Assembly (NCBI RefSeq): GCF_039908645.1
Contig: NZ_CP150917.1
Span: forward strand, 1,522,501-1,586,500
Direction: 5' to 3'
Source: Pseudomonas helvetica
GTDB lineage: Bacteria; Pseudomonadota; Gammaproteobacteria; Pseudomonadales; Pseudomonadaceae
DNA length: 64,000 nucleotides
This document shows positions 36,380-45,109 of the stretch, one piece after another (within the stretch, counting starts at the first letter, position 1; each line of letters starts with the position of its first letter). Made by a program: the position numbers and the translations under genes. Below the pieces are notes generated by a model. That model was not told where the DNA came from, did no database searches, and saw nothing but the letters and a program-made list of their open reading frames with translations.

Positions 36380-36508
36380 TTCGGCTTCCATTCGGGCGCC
36401 GTTCGTCGCGGCCGGTGCAATTTTTCTAAACCTTTGCGGTGTTTTAACTTCAGACGTCAGGCGGGGAAACCCGTTGCACTCATTTGCCTGTTCAAGGAGG
36501 GCGTGACC

Positions 36509-37033
36509 ATGAGCCGTATGGCCAGCCGATTATCGACCATCAGTTTTGTCGTGTTGCTAGGCCTGGGCGCCAGCAACGCTTTTGCCCAGTCGCCAACCGA
36601 CTTCATCAATGACACTTCGGTCAAAGGTATGGCAGACATCGAAGCCAGCCGCCTGGCTCACCAGAAAACCGAATCCAAAGAGGTCAAGGATTACACGATT
36701 GTGGTGATCAACGACCGCACCACGGCTAACCAGCATCTGGCGAAAATCGCCAAGAAACTCGATCTGCCCGTCGCCCCCAGAGACGAGGTGGCCAGCAAGG
36801 CCAAGGCGCTGATTCCTGAGGTCAAGGACGGCGACTCCTTCGACACGGCCTTTGCCGCCAGCCAGGTGAAAACCACCCAGGAAGCCATCGAACAGTTGAA
36901 GCAGGAAGCACAAACCACCGACGTGCCGGAACTCAAGGCCTTCGTTGCAGAAACCCTGCCCAAGCTCGAAAACCATTTGCATATGGCAAGGGCCCTTCAG
37001 GCCAACAGCCAATCGGGTCGGGTGGATGGTTGA
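36509..37033 (+). CDS. DUF4142 exported protein
   Basis: A 174-residue protein with a signal peptide (ISFVVLLGLGASNAFAQ) and the DUF4142 ferritin-like helical domain (FINDTSVKGMADIEASRLAH, VKDYTIVVINDRTTANQHLA and ENHLHMARAL near the end). The family is periplasmic and of unknown function, sometimes linked to stress. Start 36509 is fixed by a strong AAGGAGG nine bases upstream. Family A repeat copy 2 follows. Confidence 0.86.
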   Translation: MSRMASRLSTISFVVLLGLGASNAFAQSPTDFINDTSVKGMADIEASRLAHQKTESKEVKDYTIVVINDRTTANQHLAKIAKKLDLPVAPRDEVASKAKALIPEVKDGDSFDTAFAASQVKTTQEAIEQLKQEAQTTDVPELKAFVAETLPKLENHLHMARALQANSQSGRVDG

Positions 37034-37054
37034 GTCATGCATGCTCACTCGATC

Positions 37055-37186
37055 CGTAGCAGCTGGCGAAGCCTGCGTTCGAGGGTGAAACCCTCGCAAA
37101 ACCGTGTTCTCTGTACCTCAGAAATGATGCGGTGCCAGATTTACGGCCGCTACGCGGGCCGAACGCAGCCTTCGGCAGCTGCTACG
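37055..37186. repeat. Inverted-pair repeat, family A copy 2
   Basis: Arms CGTAGCAGCTGGCGAAGCCT and AGCCTTCGGCAGCTGCTACG are complementary apart from small mismatches and extend with GCGTTC/GAACGC. It sits between the convergent DUF4142 and AidA-type genes. Confidence 0.82.
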
Positions 37187-37243
37187 AAGTAGGTGGCGAG
37201 CCGGTACCGCTTCGAGCCTCGCCACAAAAACAGTCCGGGTACT

Positions 37244-37786
37244 TTAGCTCGACAGCTTCACCCCAACCGTCCAACTGAAATACCCCAGCACTTCACAGCC
37301 GCTGTTCACCAGCATAAAGCTCAGCTCGCACTGCTCGACTCCGGTGCTCAGCTGCTGGCAATGCCAATAGTGATCATCGGCTTTTACCGCGAGTGGTTCG
37401 GTGGGGGATTCGGGATTGGGGGCGGGCAAGGTCTGGCCGTTATGCACCACCAGATGCGGTTTTGAGAACACACCGGCGTCGCCCACAGTCAGGTTGTAAA
37501 ACACCACGCTGTGTTCGGCGTGCAGACCGACGGTTCGGCCACGGATGTGGAAGGTTTTGGTTGAACTTGCCGGTAGTTCAAGACAAGGGCTCTTGGACGT
37601 TGGCATTGTCCCCAGGGACGCGCCAAAGGTGAAAATGAAGCCGTCCTCGATCACGGTCGGTTGCTGCGGGTCGAGGCTCGGTTCCGGGTAGCGGGTGAGC
37701 AGGGTTTCGGCGTCGATAATCAGCAACACATTGGTTGCCTGCTCAGTGGTGGATGACGGGTTTGCGCTGGTATCTGTAGACATCAC
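37244..37786 (-). CDS. AidA/PixA inclusion-body family protein
   Basis: A 180-residue protein of the AidA/PixA family. NVLLIIDAETLLTRYPEPSL and DDHYWHCQQLSTGVEQCELS, with the end GYFSWTVGV, mark the fold. PixA forms crystalline inclusions in Xenorhabdus, and AidA is a quorum-regulated protein in Burkholderia and Ralstonia; the molecular function is open. It follows a paralogue at 37906-38409 on the same strand, 119 nt apart, so the pair arose by duplication and may be co-expressed. Start at 37786 or the adjacent ATG 37783. Confidence 0.85.
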   Translation of the reverse strand: MMSTDTSANPSSTTEQATNVLLIIDAETLLTRYPEPSLDPQQPTVIEDGFIFTFGASLGTMPTSKSPCLELPASSTKTFHIRGRTVGLHAEHSVVFYNLTVGDAGVFSKPHLVVHNGQTLPAPNPESPTEPLAVKADDHYWHCQQLSTGVEQCELSFMLVNSGCEVLGYFSWTVGVKLSS

Positions 37787-37905
37787 GGCTTCCTTTCATG
37801 ATGTGGGTCGATCGCGGCCACCGCTGCGGCTTACGCAAGACATCCAGTTCCAGTCGGGGCGCGAGGCAGAGGGGAAAGCCCCTTGTCGCCAAGGGGCCGT
37901 CCAGA

Positions 37906-38409
37906 TCAGTTACGGATGGTGATGAACGGATCCCACGAGCAGCAACCTACAATCTGGCAGTCCCGGTTCACGATCAGGAAGTTGAAGTGATAGGTCACGC
38001 TGCCGGTGGCCAGGGTTTCCGAAGACCAGTAATGGTTATCGACTTTCTGGCAGCTAGGCACTGACGGGTTGCTGGTGTTTGGCACGGCAACACATGCGGT
38101 GGCCTTGCGTGGCGTCGGTGTCGAGATCAGCTCATTACCCGCGTTGCCGATGAACTTGTAGAAAATTACCGCTGTTTCGAAGCTCTGCGACAGGCTGGTT
38201 TCGCGCCAGCGAATCAGGTCACCGACGGAGGCTTTCAGATTCAGTTCGCCACCGGCCTGGCCATTGATCACGTTGTCCCGGTTGGTGACCATGTACACAT
38301 GACTGACATCGATAAGCGTTGGCGCGTTGGGATTTTTGCTGATGTTCGGGTAGTTTTTCAGAATGGATTCGGTGTCGATCGAAACAAGCACATCCGTGAC
38401 TCGAGACAT
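37906..38409 (-). CDS. AidA/PixA inclusion-body family protein (upstream paralogue)
   Basis: A 167-residue AidA/PixA protein: MSRVTDVLVSIDTESILKNY, HVYMVTNRDNVINGQAGGEL, VDNHYWSSETLATGSVTYHF and the end CSWDPFITIRN. AAGGAG precedes the ATG by about seven bases. It shares the DxxYW...F core with the downstream 180-residue paralogue. A hairpin (CCTGGTAGACGCCAGG on the minus strand) lies between the probable promoter and the ribosome site. Confidence 0.86.
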   Translation of the reverse strand: MSRVTDVLVSIDTESILKNYPNISKNPNAPTLIDVSHVYMVTNRDNVINGQAGGELNLKASVGDLIRWRETSLSQSFETAVIFYKFIGNAGNELISTPTPRKATACVAVPNTSNPSVPSCQKVDNHYWSSETLATGSVTYHFNFLIVNRDCQIVGCCSWDPFITIRN

Positions 38410-38826
38410 AGTAAAGCTCCTTGTTCATAGTGAGGGCCTGGCGTCTACCAGGCACAACAACGCTTGATTGCCATACGGCTGCTGTAAGCGCGCTACTATG
38501 GGGAACCTACCGATCACAAGGTACGAGCTGGCCTGGCTCCTTGCCTATAAAAGTGACCGGCCCGGGTTCCTTCCAACAGGCCGCGTCTGGAATATAGATG
38601 TCCGTCTTAAGCTGTCAAAACAGACGGGGCTTCGTTCGACGAACGGTCGTTTTGCTTCTAATTTCCGATGTTTTGGCGATAAGAAAATGGCGATCCAGAA
38701 CGTTTCCCAAGCGTTGATTTCCCTCTGAATTGTGTGCCATTGAGCAACGATTACCGACCTCGGCAGCTTCACTTCCAGGGTGTCGGAGAATTGACCGTCG
38801 ATGGCTTTGAGCAAGCCTTGCGCCGA
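38410..38826. other. Intergenic stretch without a recognised gene
   Basis: These 417 bases between the aidA-type gene and the DUF1501 gene hold the aidA promoter side. They also hold two long open frames with no known similarity: a minus-strand one at 38545-38814 and a plus-strand one, without ATG, from about 38690 into the DUF1501 3' end (segment VGELTVDGFEQALRRSEQLQ). Neither has a convincing start or ribosome site, so I do not call a gene here. Confidence 0.5.
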
Positions 38827-40023
38827 TCAGAGCAACTGCAATGCGTCCGGACGCGCACCGGGAAATACGTTCTGCAACTGCGAAGCAGATAAGCCCCAGG
38901 TCCTGCCAAGTAAACCTCCGAGCAGGTTCCGATAATTGTTGAGCACCGGGTAATCGCGGTTTTGCAGCAGGCTTTGTGGGTTGACTGCCACCTGTTCACC
39001 CACGATGCGTCCACCGCGAACGTTGCCGCCGAGTACCCAGTACACCGTGCCATGCCCGTGGTCGGTGCCTCTGGCGCCGTTTTCACGAAAGGTGCGACCG
39101 AACTCCGAGACCACCACTACGGTGGTGTTGTGCCATTCATCCCCCAGCGCCTGGGCATAGGCGATCAGGCCTTCACCGAGGTTCGCCAGGTTGTTGGCCA
39201 GTTGGCCGCTGGTGCTGCCCTGATTGACGTGGGTATCCCAGCCGCCGACATCGACGAAACCCAGTCGGTACTGGTCGCGCATCAGTGTCGCCATGCGCCG
39301 GGTCTGGGCCGCAAAGTTCTGCGCATTCGGCGCGCCACGATTGGCCTTGACCATCTCTTCTTGCAGATCCCTTGACACCTGCTGGCGCAGTTCAAGGCCA
39401 CCGGCTGCGGAGGCGGCATAAGGTGTGTTTTGGTACATCGACGAAAGAATCGCCGATTGTCGAGCATCGAAGGCCGGTTTCGAGGTACCGCGCAACGAGA
39501 TGTTTGGGATGGCGTTGCCGCCCTGAAAACTCAGGGGCAAGGCATCGGTGAAGGCAATGGGCGCACTGTTCGGCACCTGACGCGACAAGCGTGCGAGAAA
39601 GCCCGAGTCGTAACGGTTGCGCTGTTGGGTCGGTTCGCCAGACTCGATATTGTCCTGGGTTTCGAAGTGGCTGCGGGACACGTCATCGGTCCCGGCGAAC
39701 GGTACGAAGGCGATCTGCTTGCGTTGCCACAACGGATAGATCGAGTCACGTAAAACCGGGTTCAGGCCCCAATGGCTGTCCAGTGCAATGGCGCTGTTGG
39801 GGTTATGCGAGTCTGGACGGGCAATGGCGAGAGTCGGACGCGAGTCGTAGTAAAAATCGCTGGAGTAGGGCACCAGCAGGTTGTTGCAGTCGTAGCCGCC
39901 GCGCAGAAAAACGATCAGAAAGCGCGGTGCCGAAACAGGGGCGGCGAACAGCTTTGCACTAAACGACAAGGACGGCAGCGACGCGGCTGCGACAGCGGCA
40001 ATCAGCAGTTCTCGACGATTCAT
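38827..40023 (-). CDS. DUF1501 family exported protein
   Basis: A 398-residue protein with a Tat-like or Sec leader (MNRRELLIAAVAAASLPSL) and the DUF1501 alkaline-phosphatase-like fold: FLIVFLRGGYDCNNLLVPY, GFVDVGGWDTHVNQG, VVVVSEFGRTFRENGARGTD and HGHGTVYWVLGG. Metal-binding Asp/His residues are visible in these motifs. It is the partner of the DUF1800 gene 21 nt upstream on the same strand, an association widespread in bacteria. The activity of the pair is unknown. Confidence 0.9.
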   Translation of the reverse strand: MNRRELLIAAVAAASLPSLSFSAKLFAAPVSAPRFLIVFLRGGYDCNNLLVPYSSDFYYDSRPTLAIARPDSHNPNSAIALDSHWGLNPVLRDSIYPLWQRKQIAFVPFAGTDDVSRSHFETQDNIESGEPTQQRNRYDSGFLARLSRQVPNSAPIAFTDALPLSFQGGNAIPNISLRGTSKPAFDARQSAILSSMYQNTPYAASAAGGLELRQQVSRDLQEEMVKANRGAPNAQNFAAQTRRMATLMRDQYRLGFVDVGGWDTHVNQGSTSGQLANNLANLGEGLIAYAQALGDEWHNTTVVVVSEFGRTFRENGARGTDHGHGTVYWVLGGNVRGGRIVGEQVAVNPQSLLQNRDYPVLNNYRNLLGGLLGRTWGLSASQLQNVFPGARPDALQLL

Positions 40024-40044
40024 GGCGACACCCCATTACGCAGC

Positions 40045-41580
40045 TTAACGGTTATTGAAGTCAGGTGAGGCGAGCAAAAAGGTGTTCCATTCCTGAGGCG
40101 ACACGGCCTTGTTCAGCGCGCCAAGGGTCGCTGCTGAAAGGTGTGGAGAGATGGCTTCGTAGAACAACGGTGTGGTGATCATCGGAAACCCTGGACCGGG
40201 CAGGTTGCTACCTTGTGGAGTAAACAATCGGTTATCCCCACGCCCGATTGCCCGGGCGATTTCGAAGCGTTTGGACATCTGCCCCGAGCTCGACCAACCG
40301 CTGGATTCCAGAGGCCAGCCGTCCGGTGTCACGCGACCGAATACTGGCTGCCCCAACTGATTGAGCCAATTGATCATCGGCCTGGCGTTGGCCAGCGGCT
40401 TACCGTCATAGGCCAGCCGCACCGCCGACACCACAAACTGCATCGGGTCCTTGAATTTGGTACCAGTGCTTTGCAGCAACTCCTTTGACTCGAACAACGT
40501 ACGCATCACTTGGGCGATATCGCCGTCGCTGTCCTGGAAGGTCTTGGCCATCCGTTCCACCAGCGCGGGTGGCGGCTGATCGGCAACGAAGTATTTGGCC
40601 AGCTGTTGCGAGACAAAATGCGCACAGGCTTTCTGCCGGGTAATCAGCTCCACGGCCTGACGGATCTCGTCAAAGCCGCTGCCCTTGATCGGATGGCCGA
40701 GCAGTACCTTGTCGCTAAAGTCGTGACGACGAGGATTGAATTCGAACAGCCCTTCGCGCACCACCAAGGCCTGTAACCGAGGAGCAAACTTCTGCGTGCG
40801 ACCATCGAGCGGCATCAGCCCGGCGCCGGTCAGAATCAACGCCAGTTGCTGCACGTCTTGCTGGGTATAGCCGGAGCCGACGCCCAGGGTGTGTAGCTCC
40901 ATCAATTCGCGGGCGTAGTTCTCGTTGACCTTGCCCTTGGCATTTTGCGCGTTGTCCAGGTACTCAAGCATCGCCGGACTCTTGAGGGTGGCCATCACCA
41001 GATCCTTGAACTTACCCAGCGCGTGTGGGCGGATTGCGTGTTCTGCGTAGTCCGCCGTCAGCATCCGTATGCGAGCTTTGCCCTGAAACACGCTGAAGTG
41101 GTTGAGCCAGAAACCCACCAACTGCTCCTTGAGCTGATTGGGCCCATACACCGCACGCAACAGCACGGCTTCACGCGCTTGTTCTGCGAGTTCGTTGGCT
41201 TGTTGTTGCGCATCTTTTTTCGCGGCGTTTTTGGCGTCGCCTTCGGGCATGGCCTTGAGCTGTTCCTGCTGGCTCTTGAATGCCAGCAACAAGGACTCGG
41301 GCGGCGCGCTTAATACCGGATAGCTGTGCAACAGCGCGTTGATTGCCGGTGGCAGCGGGTCATTGATGCGATCGGCCAATTGGGCTTGAAGCAGACCCTC
41401 GCGGCCCATGCTGCGCAAGCGCGCCAGGTTGGCGGCATCCAGATCGAAGCCATCGCGGCGCAGCCAGGCAATGTCGCTCGGGTTGAGCGTTGCGGGGGGG
41501 CCGGCCAAGGCGAGTGAGGGAAACAACAGCAAACAGGTCGACAGACACAACAGGCGCAAAACGGCATGTGGCATGTGCAT
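40045..41580 (-). CDS. DUF1800 family exported protein
   Basis: A 511-residue protein with a signal peptide (LRLLCLSTCLLLFPSLALAG) and the helical DUF1800 domain. Typical segments are VGFWLNHFSVFQGK, NENYARELMELHTLGVGSGY, NPRRHDFSDKVLLG and AHFVSQQLAKYFVAD. It is co-transcribed with the downstream DUF1501 gene; the two always appear as a pair and are probably exported together. Start 41580, or the in-frame ATG at 41574, cannot be separated because neither has a clear ribosome site. Confidence 0.9.
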   Translation of the reverse strand: MHMPHAVLRLLCLSTCLLLFPSLALAGPPATLNPSDIAWLRRDGFDLDAANLARLRSMGREGLLQAQLADRINDPLPPAINALLHSYPVLSAPPESLLLAFKSQQEQLKAMPEGDAKNAAKKDAQQQANELAEQAREAVLLRAVYGPNQLKEQLVGFWLNHFSVFQGKARIRMLTADYAEHAIRPHALGKFKDLVMATLKSPAMLEYLDNAQNAKGKVNENYARELMELHTLGVGSGYTQQDVQQLALILTGAGLMPLDGRTQKFAPRLQALVVREGLFEFNPRRHDFSDKVLLGHPIKGSGFDEIRQAVELITRQKACAHFVSQQLAKYFVADQPPPALVERMAKTFQDSDGDIAQVMRTLFESKELLQSTGTKFKDPMQFVVSAVRLAYDGKPLANARPMINWLNQLGQPVFGRVTPDGWPLESSGWSSSGQMSKRFEIARAIGRGDNRLFTPQGSNLPGPGFPMITTPLFYEAISPHLSAATLGALNKAVSPQEWNTFLLASPDFNNR

Positions 41581-41886
41581 GTAGGAGGTTCCCGAGTATC
41601 AAGAGAGACGTCGACTGCAGCCAGTGTAGTTTCCACCCGTGAAGCTGACGCTATGCTGAATAACCTGTATCTAGAACAGCTCAACAACGAAGGTGTTGCA
41701 CTTTTTCTCGCAGGTTCTGCGAGCTGTGGAAGGTCAACTTTTCTTTACACAGTTCCTTTAGGTGGGTTCAGGTATTAGACAGATATCTGCTGGTACAAAT
41801 ATTCATACGCCAAGCAGGAGCGCGGCGGTAAAGGGGGCATGGTTGTACAGGGTTACTCTATTGGCCGATGAGCCTCAGGAGGCAGC
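41581..41886. other. Intergenic region between DUF1800 and the YXWGXW lipoprotein
   Basis: About 306 bases hold the divergent promoters of the two flanking genes. A short plus-strand open frame (41566-41778) has no supported start. Nothing else was seen. Confidence 0.5.
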
Positions 41887-42216
41887 ATGTTGTTACGTTA
41901 CGCGGCATTGGTAGCAGTGGTCATCGCGGCCTCCGGTTGCGTACAGGAGCGTGTGGTTCACGATCGGCGTCCACCACCACGCGAGTACGTCGAAGTCATC
42001 GCGCCACAGCCACCACCGGTCCAGGTGATCGAAGTGGAACCCGCGGGCCGGCCAGGTTATGTCTGGTCGCGCGGTTACTGGCGTTGGGAAGGCGGGCGTT
42101 ATGTCGCCGTTCGCGGGCACTGGGAACCGGAACGCCGGGGTTATCGTTATGTGCACCCGCATTGGGAACAGCGCAACGATGGCTGGCATTGGCAAGGCGG
42201 GGGCTGGGCCCACTAG
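41887..42216 (+). CDS. YXWGXW repeat lipoprotein
   Basis: A 109-residue lipoprotein. The signal peptide ends in VIAASGC with the cysteine at residue 18. A Pro-rich linker and tandem aromatic repeats follow (GYVWSRGYWRWEGGRYVAVR, GHWEPERRGYRYV, HWEQRNDGWHWQGGGW). YXWGXW proteins are envelope lipoproteins of unknown function. CAGGAGG lies at the right distance from ATG 41887. A strong terminator follows at 42237. Confidence 0.88.
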   Translation: MLLRYAALVAVVIAASGCVQERVVHDRRPPPREYVEVIAPQPPPVQVIEVEPAGRPGYVWSRGYWRWEGGRYVAVRGHWEPERRGYRYVHPHWEQRNDGWHWQGGGWAH

Positions 42217-42236
42217 ATCCAGCGTTTCGCCGAATC

Positions 42237-42266
42237 AAAAAAGAGCGACCTTCGGGTCGCTTTTTT
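42237..42266 (+). terminator. Rho-independent terminator
   Basis: Stem GCGACC (42245-42250) with GGTCGC (42255-42260), a TTCG tetraloop, A run before and six Ts after. It stops the YXWGXW lipoprotein gene. Confidence 0.93.
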
Positions 42267-42308
42267 GTGCTGTCCGGACGCTGTCACGATCTCGAATTCA
42301 TGACAATA

Positions 42309-42441
42309 CGTAGCAGCTGCCGAAGGCTGCGTTCGAGTGCGAAGCGCTCGTAAAATCAGGCAACGCGTTCTTTCAGGTTAACCGTGGATTCAGGGTTTAC
42401 GACTGCTGCGCAGCCGAACGCAGCCTCCGGCAGCTGCTACG
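42309..42441. repeat. Inverted-pair repeat, family A copy 3
   Basis: Arms CGTAGCAGCTGCCGAAGGCT and AGCCTCCGGCAGCTGCTACG are complementary with one mismatch and extend with GCGTTCG/CGAACGC. The interior CAACGCGTTCTTTCAGGTTA closely follows the interior of copy A1. Confidence 0.85.
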
Positions 42442-42568
42442 AATCGCGTTCCCTCTCATCCAGCCGAGTCTTGACGAACTTGGTTGGGCCGTCGCTTACT
42501 GGCGCCCCACGAGCGAAACGCAGAGTCTAGCGCGTCGCTCATGTCCTGATCCGTTACAGGAGTACGCG

Positions 42569-43339
42569 ATGAGCTGGTCTGCCAAACAGTATGTGGCTTT
42601 CGAAGATGAGCGCACGCGCCCGGCGCGCGATTTGCTGGCGGCTATCCCGAACACCGATGCGCGTTCGGTGATCGACATCGGCTGCGGCCCCGGCAACTCT
42701 ACCGAATTGCTCGTGCAGCGCTTTGCCAACGCCAAGGTGCGTGGCCTGGACAGCTCGGCCGACATGATCGACGCCGCCCGCAAACGCTTGCCGGACGTAC
42801 GTTTCGACATTGCCGATATCGCCGCCTGGAGCGAGCCCGGCCCGTTCGATGTGATCTTCGCCAACGCGGTGTTCCAGTGGTTACCCGACCACGCCACGCT
42901 GTTGCCGTCGCTGGTGGCCAAGCTCGCACCGGGTGGCAGCCTGGCGATTCAAATGCCCGACAACCTCGATCAACCGTCGCATCGAATGATGCGTGAAGTC
43001 GCCAATAACGGGCCTTGGGCCCGCAAGCTTGCGGATATCGCCGGGCAACGGACGACCCTCGACGATGCCAATACCTACTACCAGATGCTGTGTTCGTGCG
43101 CCTCGCGGGTCGATGTGTGGCGCACCACTTACCATCACCCGCTGGCGGGCGGTCCTGCGGCCGTGGTCGAGTGGTTCAAGGGCAGCGGTTTGCGGCCGTT
43201 TCTTGAACCGCTCGACGAGGCGGAAAAAGCTCAATACCTCGAGCACTATCTGGCTGCGTTAGAGCCATTCTTCCCGGTGCAGGCCGATGGTTCGGTGTTG
43301 CTGCCGTTCCCGCGTTTATTCATTGTGGCGACTCGCTAA
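42569..43339 (+). CDS. tam: Trans-aconitate 2-methyltransferase
   Basis: A 256-residue class I SAM methyltransferase. The start MSWSAKQYVAFEDERTRPAR, motif I VIDIGCGPGNSTELL, FANAVFQWLPDH and the tail VLLPFPRLFIVATR are diagnostic of Tam. It methylates trans-aconitate, a spontaneous inhibitor of aconitase, in the cytoplasm. GGAG is seven bases before the ATG. It is convergent with hicB. Confidence 0.92.
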   Translation: MSWSAKQYVAFEDERTRPARDLLAAIPNTDARSVIDIGCGPGNSTELLVQRFANAKVRGLDSSADMIDAARKRLPDVRFDIADIAAWSEPGPFDVIFANAVFQWLPDHATLLPSLVAKLAPGGSLAIQMPDNLDQPSHRMMREVANNGPWARKLADIAGQRTTLDDANTYYQMLCSCASRVDVWRTTYHHPLAGGPAAVVEWFKGSGLRPFLEPLDEAEKAQYLEHYLAALEPFFPVQADGSVLLPFPRLFIVATR

Positions 43340-43374
43340 AGGTCGTTGTTGCGTCAGGCCTGAGGCTGTTGCCC

Positions 43375-43782
43375 TCAGCCCTGTTGCAACACTTTCAACG
43401 CCGCCGAGGCGAGGAAGCCGGAACGGCTTTTTTCTTCCGGGTGATGCAGCACGTATTCGTCGATACGGGTCAGCAGATAGCCGGGCAGGGTGATGTTGAG
43501 TTTCTGCGCCTTGCCCAGGTACTTGGTGACATCGATGTCCACCAATGCCCAGGTAGCGCCGGCGTACTGCGGATTGGCTGCATGCACGGTGACCTTGTTG
43601 GCGGGTGGAATCGCCGAGCCGTCTTCAGCGAGTATCTCGAAGTGGCCTTCGATGGCTTCGCGCGCCATGGCGATCGCATCGTCCAGGTCATCACCGGCCG
43701 AGAAACAGCCCGGAATATCCGGCACTTCCACGCCCCAGGCGTGTTCGTTATCGCCCATTGAAATCGCAATTGGGTAAAGCAT
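43375..43782 (-). CDS. hicB: HicB antitoxin
   Basis: A 135-residue antitoxin. The partially degraded RNase H-like fold is at the N-terminus (AWGVEVPDIPGCFSAGDDLD) and a ribbon-helix-helix DNA-binding end is at the C-terminus (LNITLPGYLLTRIDEYVLHH). It neutralises HicA and represses the hicAB promoter. It follows hicA after 31 nt, the usual toxin-first order. The likely operator is at 44018-44065. Confidence 0.9.
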   Translation of the reverse strand: MLYPIAISMGDNEHAWGVEVPDIPGCFSAGDDLDDAIAMAREAIEGHFEILAEDGSAIPPANKVTVHAANPQYAGATWALVDIDVTKYLGKAQKLNITLPGYLLTRIDEYVLHHPEEKSRSGFLASAALKVLQQG

Positions 43783-43813
43783 GTTCGTTGTCCTCTGGGT
43801 GCTGTTCGCCGGT

Positions 43814-43996
43814 TCAATACAGCAGGGCCTGTTGCAGGATGCTGACGGCCGTTTTGGTCAGTAAATCCTTTTTCGGGTGTGGGACGGTGACCAGACCGGG
43901 CTTCACAGGATGCTTGAAGTGGTGATGGCTGCCCCTGACCCGTACCAGATACCAGCCGTCTGCGACGATTTGGGTTATCAAATATCGGCTATTCAC
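43814..43996 (-). CDS. hicA: HicA mRNA interferase toxin
   Basis: A 60-residue dsRBD-like toxin: VNSRYLITQIVADGWYLVRV, the catalytic-histidine region GSHHHFKHP and the end VPHPKKDLLTK. HicA cleaves mRNA at ribosomes unless bound by HicB. The frame is open 41 codons upstream, but homology begins at the GTG at 43996, which has AGGGAAG nearby. A longer start would run through the promoter. Confidence 0.88.
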   Translation of the reverse strand: MNSRYLITQIVADGWYLVRVRGSHHHFKHPVKPGLVTVPHPKKDLLTKTAVSILQQALLY

Positions 43997-44017
43997 ATCA
44001 CTTCCCTGTGCTGTGTA

Positions 44018-44065
44018 GGTGGTTACTATACCTACTGAAAATAAGTTATCAACACTATAACCACC
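44018..44065 (-). promoter_or_regulatory. hicAB promoter with flanking inverted repeat
   Basis: Read on the minus strand, TTGATA and TATAGT stand 16 bases apart as -35 and -10. The pair is bracketed by GGTGGTTA (44065-44058) and TAACCACC (44025-44018), an exact 8-bp inverted repeat. This arrangement fits autorepression by the RHH end of HicB. Confidence 0.6.
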
Positions 44066-44203
44066 GCTGGTGGCGACAGAATGGATGAGTGGTAGGGAAC
44101 AGTGTAGGAACCACCGCAAGACACGGTGTCCAGGAGCAGCGCTGGAGTGTTTCTGATTCCTTCAATGCCAGTTCAACGCGTGTTATTGCTGAATGGCGGG
44201 CAT

Positions 44204-44233
44204 GAAAAACCGGTCACTGAGGACCGGTTTTTT
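44204..44233. terminator. Rho-independent terminator
   Basis: AAAAACCGGTC, loop ACTGAG, then GACCGGTTTTTT, with A and T runs on both sides. It most likely stops the minus-strand gene that ends at 44323, and could act on the plus strand as well. Confidence 0.85.
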
Positions 44234-44322
44234 CTTGTCTCTGCATCTTCTGTTTGAAAGGTGAGTTTTTGACACCACGCTCCCCCCGCAGAGAAAACCC
44301 GATGCCGAGAATCACGTAGTCG

Positions 44323-44661
44323 CTACTCAAGCAGCTGATCAATCAATACCGCATTGGTATAGATCAAGCTTCCATCGCTTGCTCGATGTCCGACCAGATG
44401 GAACTGACCGCGTTCGTGTTGCAAATAGACGCGCATTTGGCAGTCGGACAAGGGGCCGTATCCCTCGGGCAGGATCAAATCCATTGAACTCATGTCGACA
44501 TCGACCATGGCTTCACGCTCATGGGTCTTCTGCAGGCGTTCTTCAGCTTCCTCCAGGCGCAGGTGGAGGGGGGCATCGACGTCAAAATGGATCTCTCCCA
44601 CCGGGGTGGATTTTTGGGCGCCGCTGATTTTGCACCAGCCTTCGATCGTCAAGGCACTCAT
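44323..44661 (-). CDS. Small protein of unknown function
   Basis: A 112-residue cytoplasmic protein. A charged helix (LRLEEAEERLQKTHEREAMV) stands in the middle and a beta-rich end follows (QMRVYLQHERGQFHLVGHRA, SLIYTNAVLIDQLLE). I do not recognise the family. The start is supported by GGAGG eight bases upstream. It is monocistronic between hicA and the cytochrome oxidase operon. Confidence 0.75.
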   Translation of the reverse strand: MSALTIEGWCKISGAQKSTPVGEIHFDVDAPLHLRLEEAEERLQKTHEREAMVDVDMSSMDLILPEGYGPLSDCQMRVYLQHERGQFHLVGHRASDGSLIYTNAVLIDQLLE

Positions 44662-45109
44662 GACGGAACCTCCGTTGTGGACTGCTGGACTCTGTAGCTC
44701 GGGCCACTTCTGGTCGATCTCTACCGTCCGTAATCAGAAATTAAGTATAGCTGGCAACCGGGCGTCGCTTGGGGGCGTGGGGCTCGATCCTGATTATTTT
44801 GACTGATCGGAAACAAGTCGCTATGCCCAATTGAGTACCGGGAGGCGTGATGCTGAATATCTTTAGCTATAGGTGGCGAATGGATTTAACTAATTAACTT
44901 GTTGTTGGAGTTGGAATGCTCGTGCGTCACGGTACTTCAGGAAAAGCGCTTGCTCCGTTCCTGCACTATACTTCTTGCTGACTTTACCGTCAGGAGCAGT
45001 GGTGCTTGTCTGCTCTGCTGGGACGTCAGATTAATATTAATTTGACGATGCTGTTAAGTGGCGATGCTTTTGCATAATCCACGCGTGACAGGAATAGGAT
45101 GAAGAGAAA
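44662..45109. other. Promoter region between the small gene and the cytochrome oxidase operon
   Basis: About 450 bases without a supported gene. The right half is AT-richer than its surroundings (for example TTAACTAATTAACTTGTTG and GACGTCAGATTAATATTAAT) and should hold the promoter of the oxidase operon. AGGATGAAGAG just before 45110 serves as the ribosome site of coxB. I saw no certain regulator box. Confidence 0.5.

Noticed and set aside
3531..42441. Repeats considered as CRISPR arrays
   Set aside because: They are isolated inverted pairs kilobases apart, with no regular spacers and no cas genes.
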